NCBI GenBank assembly: GCA_028641055.1 | Contig: CM054062.1 | Location: forward strand, 9,154,047-9,218,046 | Length of the DNA: 64,000 nt | Origin: Alopecurus myosuroides | Taxonomy: Eukaryota; Streptophyta; Magnoliopsida; Poales; Poaceae | Direction of reading: 5' to 3' | Shown: one piece after another, positions 55,026 through 64,000 of the stretch | Layout of the letters: each line of letters starts with the position of its first letter | Numbering within the stretch: the stretch's first letter is position 1 | Made by a program: the position numbers and the translations under genes | Notes under the pieces: model-generated | Seen by the model: only the letters and a program-made list of their open reading frames with translations | The model's database searches: none | What the model was told of the DNA's origin: nothing

Positions 55026-58000
55026 ATGCCTCCAACAAGGAACACGCCTGAGCCACCGCCGATCGCTGAGCTCTTGACTCAGATGACTCAGGTCATGGCT
55101 CAGATGGTCCAGGTTCAGAACCACCAGAACCACCACCACCAGACTGCTCCGAGGGTCACCATCAAGGACTTCCTCAGTGTGGGTCCCAAGGCTTTCGTGG
55201 CAACACGCGAGCCGCTGGATGCTGATGACTGGATCTGTGACGTAGCAAGAGCTCTGGAGATTGCTCATGTTGCGGAAGAGGACAAGGTCAACTATGCTGC
55301 TTACCTACTGAAGGGTCAGGCAGCCTCGTGGTGGGAGAACTACCAGGCCATGAGAGCTGGCTATCCTATCACTTGGGGTTGCTTCAAGGAGGCTTTCCTG
55401 AAGTACCACATCCCCGATGGTCTCATGGAGAGGATGCGTAAAGAGTTTTGCTCGCTGAAGCAGGGCAAGCTCGACGTCATCGGCTACCAGAACGAGTTCA
55501 ATCGCCTCGCTCGGTATGCTGGAGACGAGGTGTCTACTGAGACCAAGAAGATGGCAAGGTTCCGCCGAGGTTTTAACCCGGAACTGAAGTACGCTCTCAC
55601 AAACATCAAGTGCAAGGACTTCGTCGAGCTCGTGAACACCGCGCTCAATGAGGAGAATGGGCGCAAGGCGTTCGAAGAGTCGCGCAAGCACTCGCGTGAG
55701 GGTGGTTCCTCCTCCAACATGACCACCCCTCCGCAGAAGCGCCGCATCTGGGTGCCAAACAGTGCTGTCACTAGGGCTCCAAATGCCCAAGCTTCTCCAG
55801 GCTTTGGTCCCCGCCCACCCAACCCAGCTCAGATGCATGGGCAGAGGTTTGCAATGGCGCAGCCAAGGCCAGATCCTCCGCGTGTCGTCACTTGCTTCAA
55901 ATGCAAGGAGACTGGGCACTACGCTGATAAGTGCACTCAGAAGATGCTGCCTTCTCTACCACCTCGCCCCAACACCAACCAGGCGATGGTCCGCGCTCCT
56001 CCGCATAAGGCCTTCAACACCAACAACAGGCCTGTTGGGAGGACCGCAAGGGTGAACCACGTCAAGGTTGACACAGCTGAGGAATCTGCCGATGTTGTTC
56101 TCGGTACATTACCCGTAAACTCTAACCCAGCTAAAGTGTTGTTTGATACCGGAGCATCGCATTCCTTTGTGTCAAAGATCTTTGCAACAACTAGTAAACT
56201 CCCCTTTGTTGGTTTGGGTTCCCCGCTAGTAGTAAACTCTCCTGGAGCAACTATGCAAACTTCCAAGATCAGTCATGAGAATCAGGTCTTAATTGGAGGT
56301 CACATATTCCTTGCTTCCCTCATTCTGCTTGGCAATTCTGACATTGATGTCATCCTTGGCATGGATTGGTTGAAGGCCAATAAAGCTACGATTGATTGTG
56401 CTAAGAAGTCAATAACTCTGTTCCACCCTTCCGGCCAGATAGTCTATTCTCCGAAGGAATCAAGTTCTGTTCAGCTGTACACCCTGGATGCTAAACCTCT
56501 ACCTCTGCTTGAGAATGTTCCGGTGGTTTTTGAATTCCCTGACGTCTTTCCAGAAGAGTTGCCAGGGATGCCTCCGGACAGAGCAGTTGAGTTTGTGATC
56601 GAGCTCGAACCAGGTACTGCTCCAATCTCTAAGCATCCATACAAGATAGCTCCTCCTGAACTGAAGTTGTTGAAGGAGCAAATCGATATGTATATGGAGA
56701 AAGGTTACATTCAGCCTAGTTCCTCCGCTTGGGGTTGCCCAACTTTGTTCGTTGCCAAGAAGGATCAAACAAAAAGACTCGTGGTGGACTATCGTCCTCT
56801 CAACGAGAAAACTATCAAGAACAAGTATCCAATTCCTCGTATCGATGATCTTTTTGATCAACTTGCTGGTGCCTCAATATTCTCAAAGTTGGACTTGAGG
56901 ATGGGTTACCATCAAATAAAGATCAGAAAGGAAGATATTCCTAAGACAGCCTTCACCACTCGCTACGGTCTATATGAATACACCGTAATGTCCTTTGGTC
57001 TCACCAATGCACCGGCGACCTTCTCTCGACTGATGAATTCTGTCTTCCACGAATACCTCGACAAGTTCGTTGTGGTATATCTTGATGATATCCTTGTCTA
57101 CTCAAAATCCGAGAAAGAGCATGAAGAACATCTTCGCCTCACTCTCATGAAACTCCGCGAGCATCGTCTATATGCCAAGTACTCCAAATGTGAGTTCTGG
57201 ATTCCAGAAGTGGCCTATCTTGGTCATATCATCTCTGCCAAGGGCATAGCCATTGATCCTGAAAAGGTTAAGGCAATTGTTGATTGGAAACCTCCTAGGA
57301 CGGTGAAGCAAGTCAGAAGTTTTCTTGGCTTGGCTAGCTATTGCCGTCGTTTCGTCGAAAACTTCTCCAAGATTGCAAAACCTCTCACTGATCTCACCAA
57401 GAAGGACAAGAAGTTCGTTTGGTCTCCACAGTGTGAGGAAAGTTTCAATCTCCTCAAAACTAAACTCACTTCTACTCCAGTTCTAGTTGGTCCAGATACA
57501 ACCAAACCTTTCCAGATATTCTGTGATGCTTCTCTCCAAGGCCTAGGTGCAGTTCTTATGCAAGAACGTCAAGTTGTGGCCTACGCTTCACGTCAGTTGA
57601 ACCCACATGAGCAGAACTATCCCACTCATGATCTTGAACTTGCAGCAGTTGTGTTTGCCCTCAAGAAATGGAGACAATACTTGTTGGGCAACAAAACTGA
57701 AATCTTTTCCGATCATAAGAGTCTGAAATACATCTTCACTCAGCCAGATCTGAACCTCAGGCAAAGGAGATGGATTGAGAAGATTAAAGACTTTGATCTC
57801 ACCATTTCTTACACTCCAGGCAAGGCTAATGTTATGGCCGATGCTCTCAGTCGCAAATCTTATTGCAACAATCTCATGATCATGGACAGCCAACCTCCAC
57901 TTCATGAAGAATTCCAGAAGCTGAACCTTGGTCTTGTTCCTCAAGGCTATCTTGCTAGCTTGACAGCCAGTCCAACTCTCGAGGACAAGATTCGTTCTGA

Positions 58001-59417
58001 ACAGTTTCGTGATGCTGAAATAAAGAGGATGGTAGAGCAAATCAAAGAGGGCAGTGATAAGTTCAAGTCCTTCTCTATTGATGACAAAGGAGCTGTGTTC
58101 TTCGAAGGACGCATTGCAGTTCCTCAGATTCAAGGTCTCAAAGATATCATTCTCAAGGAGGCTCATGAAACTCCTCTCTCCATCCACCCTGGAAGTACAA
58201 AGATGTACCAGGATCTTAAGACTCTGTATTGGTGGCCTGGCATGAAACGTGAAATTGCTCAATACGTTTCTGAATGCGACGTTTGTCAACGTGTTAAGGC
58301 AGTCCACCAGAAAACAGCCGGTCTTCTCCAACCTCTCAAAATCCCTGAGTGGAAGTGGGACATGATTGAAATGGACTTCGTTACTAGCTTTCCAAAGTCC
58401 AAGAAGGGCAACGATGCAATCTTCGTTGTCATTGATCGTCTCACCAAGGTTGCTCACTTCTTTGCTGTGAAAGAGACAATATCAGCTAGCCAGTTAGCAG
58501 AACTCTACACAACAAAGATTGTTCCTCTTCATGGTGTTCCGTTGGAAATTAGCTCAGACCGTGGAAGCATATTCACTTCTCATTTCTGGAAGAGTTTCCA
58601 AGATGCATTGGGAACTAAACTTCTGTTCAGCACAGCTTACCACCCTCAGTCTCAGGGGCAAGTCGAAAGAGTCAATCAGATTCTCGAGGATATGCTTAGA
58701 GCATGTGGTCTCTCCTTTGGCATGAAATGGGAGGATTGCCTTCCATATGCTGAATTCTCCTACAACAACAGCTACCAGGCAAGCCTAGGCATGGCACCAT
58801 TTGAGGCACTATATGGTCGCAGATGCAGGAGTCCAATCAATTGGTCTGGAGTTGGTGAACGTTCACTCTTGGGTCCTGACATTGTTAAAGAGGCCGAAGA
58901 GAAAGTTCGCATCATTCGTGACAATCTCAGAATTGCTCAGTCTCGTCAGAAGAGTTACTATGACAGCAAGCACCGGGACATGGTCTATGCACCTGGTGAC
59001 AAAGCATATCTCCGTGTAACTCCCTTCAGAGGCACTCATCGTTTTGGTGTGAAAGGAAAGTTGGCACCAAGATACATTGGTCCTTTCAACATCCTGTCAA
59101 GACGTGCAGAAAATGCCTATCGTCTCGAGCTTCCAGAAAAACTATCCAAAGTGCACGATGTGTTCCACGTGTCACAGCTCAAGAAGTGCTTCAAGGACCC
59201 TGATCGTGCAGTTGATCATGATGATATTGAACTGCAAGATGATCTCTCCTATGAGGAGCACCCTACTCGAATTCTCGATGAGACCGTTCGTAAGACTCGC
59301 AACAAGAGCACCAAGTTCTTGAAAGTGCAATGGTCGCATCATTCCGATAAAGAAGCAACATGGGAGACCGAAGAGGATCTTCGCAAGAAGTATCCGGACC
59401 TTTTCACTTCTCCGTAG
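55026..59417 (+). CDS. gag-pol: Gag-Pol polyprotein of D2, 1463 residues, intact
   Basis: The frame is uninterrupted, of the same length as D1 and with the same domain order: Gag core, zinc knuckle [14 protein letters not shown] at residues 290-303, protease DTGAS near 374, RT YLDD at 685-688, RNase H, integrase with HHCC finger (here the usual WWPGMKREI) and DD35E, and chromodomain at the end. It differs from D1 at a few dozen residues. Compared with D2, D1 shows WWSG for WWPG, FFVIDR for FVVIDR and YIVPFN for YIGPFN. All catalytic residues I can place are present. Confidence 0.97.
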   Translation: MPPTRNTPEPPPIAELLTQMTQVMAQMVQVQNHQNHHHQTAPRVTIKDFLSVGPKAFVATREPLDADDWICDVARALEIAHVAEEDKVNYAAYLLKGQAASWWENYQAMRAGYPITWGCFKEAFLKYHIPDGLMERMRKEFCSLKQGKLDVIGYQNEFNRLARYAGDEVSTETKKMARFRRGFNPELKYALTNIKCKDFVELVNTALNEENGRKAFEESRKHSREGGSSSNMTTPPQKRRIWVPNSAVTRAPNAQASPGFGPRPPNPAQMHGQRFAMAQPRPDPPRVVTCFKCKETGHYADKCTQKMLPSLPPRPNTNQAMVRAPPHKAFNTNNRPVGRTARVNHVKVDTAEESADVVLGTLPVNSNPAKVLFDTGASHSFVSKIFATTSKLPFVGLGSPLVVNSPGATMQTSKISHENQVLIGGHIFLASLILLGNSDIDVILGMDWLKANKATIDCAKKSITLFHPSGQIVYSPKESSSVQLYTLDAKPLPLLENVPVVFEFPDVFPEELPGMPPDRAVEFVIELEPGTAPISKHPYKIAPPELKLLKEQIDMYMEKGYIQPSSSAWGCPTLFVAKKDQTKRLVVDYRPLNEKTIKNKYPIPRIDDLFDQLAGASIFSKLDLRMGYHQIKIRKEDIPKTAFTTRYGLYEYTVMSFGLTNAPATFSRLMNSVFHEYLDKFVVVYLDDILVYSKSEKEHEEHLRLTLMKLREHRLYAKYSKCEFWIPEVAYLGHIISAKGIAIDPEKVKAIVDWKPPRTVKQVRSFLGLASYCRRFVENFSKIAKPLTDLTKKDKKFVWSPQCEESFNLLKTKLTSTPVLVGPDTTKPFQIFCDASLQGLGAVLMQERQVVAYASRQLNPHEQNYPTHDLELAAVVFALKKWRQYLLGNKTEIFSDHKSLKYIFTQPDLNLRQRRWIEKIKDFDLTISYTPGKANVMADALSRKSYCNNLMIMDSQPPLHEEFQKLNLGLVPQGYLASLTASPTLEDKIRSEQFRDAEIKRMVEQIKEGSDKFKSFSIDDKGAVFFEGRIAVPQIQGLKDIILKEAHETPLSIHPGSTKMYQDLKTLYWWPGMKREIAQYVSECDVCQRVKAVHQKTAGLLQPLKIPEWKWDMIEMDFVTSFPKSKKGNDAIFVVIDRLTKVAHFFAVKETISASQLAELYTTKIVPLHGVPLEISSDRGSIFTSHFWKSFQDALGTKLLFSTAYHPQSQGQVERVNQILEDMLRACGLSFGMKWEDCLPYAEFSYNNSYQASLGMAPFEALYGRRCRSPINWSGVGERSLLGPDIVKEAEEKVRIIRDNLRIAQSRQKSYYDSKHRDMVYAPGDKAYLRVTPFRGTHRFGVKGKLAPRYIGPFNILSRRAENAYRLELPEKLSKVHDVFHVSQLKKCFKDPDRAVDHDDIELQDDLSYEEHPTRILDETVRKTRNKSTKFLKVQWSHHSDKEATWETEEDLRKKYPDLFTSP

Positions 59418-59439
59418 GAATCTCGGGGCGCGATTCCTT

Positions 59440-59449
59440 CAAGGGGGGG
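59440..59449 (+). other. Polypurine tract of D2
   Basis: CAAGGGGGGG ends five bases before the 3' LTR, as in D1. Confidence 0.85.
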
Positions 59450-59454
59450 CGTTT

Positions 59455-62400
59455 TGTAACATCCAAGTATGAAAACCCCTAGTTGTTTTAATTCTTGTTT
59501 TAGTTTAAGCAATGCATCATGTCATCATCCCCATATTTATTTCTGTTTGCATTGTTTTCATAATAAAAGCCAAACTCAATCAACCTTTGTTTTCACACTT
59601 GTCTGTTATTTTTCTTTCAAATAAAGATTTGCAAATCAAAAACATCAATTGCTTCCAAATTATTTTTCTTTGGATCAACTATTAAATTGTTGCTTAATTC
59701 AATCAATCACTTTAATCAATTATTTCCAAATCATTTTCCAAAGCCAAACAAATTCTCAAATCAATACACTTTTGAATCCATAAAGTTCCCCACTAATTGG
59801 AATTCCTTAAAACATTCTAAACCCTAGGGGAAACCCTATTGAAAATGGCTTTGTTTTCTAATATTATTTAATATTGGAAAATTTCAATTAAATTGGTTCA
59901 ATTTTAAACAGCAAGCAAACATTTGAAATTTTGAAAACCAAAGCTATCAAATGTTTACTTATCAACTAAGGAATTTATCATAATTTTTTTCCAAATCTTT
60001 CCATTAATCAAACCTATTCTTTTCTTCCCATTTCACTTTCAGCAAAAAAAAAAAACACAAAACGAAATAATAAAAAAGAAAAACGCAGGAGAGGGGGGAG
60101 AGGCAGGCCCAGCCCACCAGGAGCAGCCCGCTCGGTCTCCCCCTACCTCCGTACGGACGCTGACGTATCCATGGCGGACAGCGACAGGCGCTCCCCTCTG
60201 AACCACTCGATGGATTTTTTTCCCCTCCTATATCTTCTCCTCCCCTCCCGTGGCAAACCCTAACCCTAGACGCGCCTCCTTTCCCTCCTGTCTCCCACCT
60301 CCGCCGCCGCCATCGAGGAGAGCTCCTCTGTTGCTGTGCCACGGCCACCGGCCGCCGGAGCACGGCGCCGCCGCCTCCGCCACCCTCCGGCCACGCAGAG
60401 GACGTCCCTGCGACGAGGGTGAGGCCATCTCTCCATTCCCACACTTCCCCTCTCATTTTCCCTGCTGGTTGTCATCAAATTCTTCCATGCAAGATCGCCT
60501 CGCGCTCTGTATTCGAGACAGTAACGAGCTGCTGTATGTGCGCCTGCAGATTTCAGTTAACAGGCGACCGCGAGGTTCAAAACCAAACCCGCACCCTATA
60601 CCATCAAGCGAACGCAGCAGTCCCACTGGTTTGGAGCGCGCGCAGCGAAGCCCCAGGTCGCGAGCTCGATTCCCAGCCCCACCCCTTTTTACTGCTTTTT
60701 TCCGAATTGTTCCTTAGTCTTTCTCCCTGAACCTTAACCTGAAACCATCCCCTTATCTGTCAAACAGCGCATCGCACCGCAGCGGTACTGCACCGTGCGA
60801 TCAAGGGTTTGGTTGCGGGTTCGAGCCCCCGCACGCCCAATTCTTTTTGCTCTTTTTCGCTTCCAGCGCGGCAGGCCCACCTGCCATTGACTCTCCCTGC
60901 CACGCAAGCATGCGCGGTGCCACAGTGGCATGTGGCCCACTGGTTAGTGGCTAGGGTAGAGATCCAGTGGGTAACAAACGTTCCAGTGCGAATTTTAAAA
61001 ATTCCAAATTCCTTTTTAATTAGCAGAATTACAACCAAACTTTAAAATTCAATATCTTTTGTTTTATAATTCCAACAAATACAAACTTTATATGAATTCT
61101 GATCCAAATTTCCTAAACTTTCCAAATATCCAATTTGTGTACTGTTTTGAAAACTTCAAATGCATTTAAAATTCAAATTTAAATAATTCAAATGTTAATT
61201 TGTAAATTCCATAACTAATTATTTATAAGTCCAATAAATACAAATAAAATATGTTTTCCATACCATTTTAAACAACCTATTCAAATATAATTTTTGTTTT
61301 CTGTCTTGTATAATTAAAATTGCCTAAACCATTTAACTCTTGTTTAATGCAATTAAAATTGTTTAATATTGTTTAATTCATAGTTAAATAATCCAAAGTC
61401 CAATTTCAAAATGTGAAACATGTAATTCAACTAAAAATTTGATAACCTTTTCAAATATCAACTTTGTTACTTGTTTTGTACACTTTAACTTGTTGATAAC
61501 CACCACTACTTGTTTAACACCATTAAGTACCAACAATTTCCAAACTTATTAATGTTTTCTTAAATTGTTAACCAACATTCCAATTGCAGTTAAGTTGTTA
61601 TCTTCTTGTTCCTCATCATGCATGCATCATGCTAACTCAACTACACCTAATGCTTAGTGGTAGAACAATTAATTCAACTCTAAGGCATGGGTTTCCCATA
61701 TGCAATTCTTTGCATATTGAATCCATTTAAACTTGTGTAGCATGTCAAGTAGTTTATTTTGGTGCATCTATTAACATGACATGCATCATCCAATGTTTGT
61801 GCACCTATGCCATGTATTGATTGCCCGTCTTCCTTCGTTGTTGTTTTTGCTTCTTCTCGCTTAGACGACGACGTTGGTACCGACGAGACTTACGACACCA
61901 CTACCCAGGACCTAGCCCAGTACCCGGCTGCTGAGCTCCCAGGCAAGTTATCACTCACATGAATCATCGAGTTCTCTTCCACACTTGTTGTCGATACTAT
62001 CCTTTTGTCTACTATTGCTAGCCCTATGTATCGTTGCTATTCTCCGAACCCATCACATGATTCCCTGAACCAATGATATTGCCTCACCTCCATACCCACA
62101 GCCTTTGTTTGTGCCTGTTCTTATCTAGCATGCTTAGGGTTGCTTTTGCTCGAGCCTGTTGTCGGTTACTTCTTTTATTACCGTGCTATTATTATCTGTT
62201 ACCGTTCCGGGGGCTCGAATGTTAATCAATCAATCCTGTTAATGCTACTGTTAAATAATAACTTGATGATAAGGCACCGGCAGGAGGCCCTTTGTGGTTT
62301 TGAGGCCTGCTAGTGTCGACCCTAATAGGAAAAGGGTCTTGTCTACTGATCCATGATGAGCGCACTACCCGCATGTGGGAAGCGAGTATGGGCGCCCCCC

Positions 62401-63738
62401 TCAACTTGACTCGATTCGCATCTCGTCCAAATCGCCGTACTAGTTCGGGCTTTCCATTTGCTGCATCATATGCAGGTACGAACCCGAGGCCAGGGTGGAA
62501 CTTTTGTAGTCGGCATTTAGGGCGGCGTGGTCTTCCAGTGCTATGAGGGTCCTCCTTTTCTTCGGGGGGCTCGATTAGCCGCGCACGCACAGCACGCGGT
62601 GCTTTGGGCTTGATGCGAAGAACAGTTGGTTGTGTTGAGTGTCTCGCTTGGTGGGTTTGATTCCCATCCGGTAGGATATTCTTACGTGTACGGTTACTAT
62701 GGTGCACCCCTGCAGGGATAAATCTTCTCGAGAAGCCGTGTTTTCCGCGGTTATGGATTACTTGGTGAAAGTACTGGCTAACAAGTACTCAGGACAACTT
62801 CAACATAATGATCAATCATGTTCACCCAATGACTAATAACTTGACTAGTAATAGATTATTCACACAATAACTTGATTCACCTTATTACAACGGTGTGAGT
62901 TATCCTCGGATTGCTTCTTCGGATAAGGGGCGAGATCCAGGATGGGTTTGGTTGAAGTTATCTTTCAGTTGGTTGCAATTCCTCGATCTTATCTTTTCTA
63001 TTAGCCGGACACAAGTAGTTATCTTCTGTAGTTGGTTAGAGCAGCCCGCTGCAGCTTTTATAATACCTATCTTCTTCCGTTGATCCCAAGCATCCCTGCT
63101 TGTGTTGACGAGTAACTCCTTGATGAAGTGTGAGTCTTGCTTGCCAGTACTTGGACGTACTGACCCCGTTGGGGCTGTGGTTTACGCAGAGTACGACTAC
63201 GGCTACGAGGATCACCAGGATGGCTACTTTGTGGAGTTTGACGACACTGCAGACGAGTAGTTGGCTGGACCCCGGGCAGGATCCAGGACCTACGTGGATG
63301 GGCTTCGTTTTTCTTTATTTTCTCCGGCTTCTTAAGCCTTGGATTTGTCTGTACTCAGACCCATTTGATTGCTTCCGCTAATGTAATGATTGATATGTTG
63401 GGACATGTGTCCTCTGGATGAGTGTTTTGCTATCTCTGCCTTAGTGAAGGCTATTTGCAAACTTATTTCCATCTTTTGTGTCTTAGAGGCATGTTGTGTT
63501 ATCCTTTGTTCAAAGCTGTTGACGTACCGTGCGTGCTTGATATGAAGTACGTCGACAGTAGTGCCTATGACTCCTAATGGATAGTTTACATCGACGGTGG
63601 AATAGCAGGGCTTGTGTTGTCGCGCATAAGCGCAGGCCTACCAGGAAGCTGGGACGTGGGAGCAGTTATGCCCCATAATCCAAGCACCTGCTATCCAGTT
63701 CGGCCCGATGAGTATCCCTTAGAAGCCAGGGTGCGACA
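59455..63738 (+). repeat. 3' LTR of D2, with exon copies
   Basis: The 4284-bp LTR runs from TGTAACATCC to GTGCGACA. The acidic exons are at 61865-61942 and 63190-63260, both open, with one amino-acid change from the 5' copy (YPTAE to YPAAE). An 8-bp T/C insertion near 60214 lies just upstream of the TATA box and breaks the frame that runs from the conserved ATG (60170), which argues against that ATG being used here. Confidence 0.93.
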
Positions 63739-63743
63739 GTAGA

Positions 63744-64000
63744 GGATGTCATCGGCCATCTGAGTGTTGAGCAGAATTCGAGGGCAAAGGACTCGCATGG
63801 AAAAGGGAATGAAGGGACTTCTGCGGCCAATATGGTACAGAAGAACTACAACTCCCACAAGAACAAGGCGAGGACTGGTGTCCAGCAGAATACCGACTTC
63901 AAGAAGAAGGCTAAGAAGACCTTCAAGAAGGATAAGAAGAAAGATGGCTGCTTCACTTGTGGTTCACTGGAACACTGGGCTGGGAAGTGCCCAAAGAAGT
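63744..64000 (+). CDS. gag: Gag of copia element G, continued, with zinc knuckle
   Basis: After the GTAGA duplication the gag frame of G resumes (EDVIGHLSVEQNSRAKD). A Lys-rich linker follows (FKKKAKKTFKKDKKKDG), then a zinc knuckle CFTCGSLEHWAGKC with the CX2CX4HX4C pattern near 63951-63992. The window ends just after it, so pol and the 3' LTR of G should follow outside. Confidence 0.85.

Larger units (their letters stand above)
49350..63738 (+). mobile_element. D2: complete chromovirus of the D1 family
   Basis: The element is 14,389 bp with LTRs at 49350-53626 (4277 bp) and 59455-63738 (4284 bp) and a perfect GTAGA target duplication (49345-49349 and 63739-63743). It has an intact ORF0 and gag-pol. 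By eye the LTRs differ at about thirty substitutions plus a few indels, about 0.7 percent, suggesting about 0.3 million years at 1.3e-8 per site per year. The proteins are nearly identical to those of D1, but the first half of the LTR is clearly diverged. It lies in the gag gene of G. Confidence 0.95.

Noticed and set aside
1..64000. CRISPR arrays, bacterial operons, viral genomes
   Set aside because: No regularly spaced repeats or prokaryotic gene layout; everything assignable is plant transposable-element sequence.

Overview
The window is a stretch of large-genome grass DNA, most likely Triticeae (wheat, barley or a relative). I base this on the retrotransposon types present: Athila-type LTRs that begin TGATACGTCT and carry an AACGGCGCCA primer site, chromoviruses with LTRs over 4 kb, Tat-lineage gypsy elements with a spliced antisense gene, and a Stowaway-like MITE. 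Family names such as Sabrina come from memory and are unconfirmed. I found no host gene, rRNA or CRISPR array. Practically every base can be assigned to transposable elements stacked in two nested towers.

Left tower (1-34189). Element A is Athila-type and lies on the minus strand. Its internal region is at 148-2913 and its 5' LTR is split between 2914-3843 and 33944-34189. Element B, a second Athila-type element (3844-33943, minus), sits in that LTR. B keeps gag, a broken protease and an env-position ORF, but has no reverse transcriptase or integrase. Inside B is a solo LTR, A-prime (7874-9245 plus 28228-28300), flanked by GTGGT. Inside that is a 4.7-kb solo LTR, C (9246-11309 plus 25596-28222), flanked by AACTT. 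Inside C is a complete young chromovirus, D1 (11310-25590), flanked by GTGGA. That makes five levels.

Middle (34190-37110). This holds an LTR-like fragment, a 5'-truncated LINE ending in poly(A), and a GC-rich leader-like remnant.

Right tower (37111-64000). Element E, a decayed Tat-lineage gypsy with a three-exon antisense gene, is interrupted by F, a gypsy with a 351-bp LTR. F is interrupted in gag by the copia element G. G is interrupted in gag by D2 (49350-63738, flanked by GTAGA), a second complete chromovirus of the D1 family. The 3' halves of E, F and G must lie beyond the window.

D1 and D2 have intact gag-pol frames of 1463 codons (Gag, zinc knuckle, protease, RT, RNase H, integrase, chromodomain) and an intact extra 271-codon ORF (ORF0) upstream of gag. 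Their LTRs of about 4.2 kb look like genes. They have a promoter with Site II and telo-box motifs, tRNA-like Pol III modules, and two short phase-compatible acidic exons separated by a GC-AG intron. This LTR-embedded mini-gene, together with ORF0, is the best candidate here for something undescribed. By eye, the D1 LTRs differ at about ten substitutions and the D2 LTRs at about thirty, so both insertions are recent and D1 is the younger.
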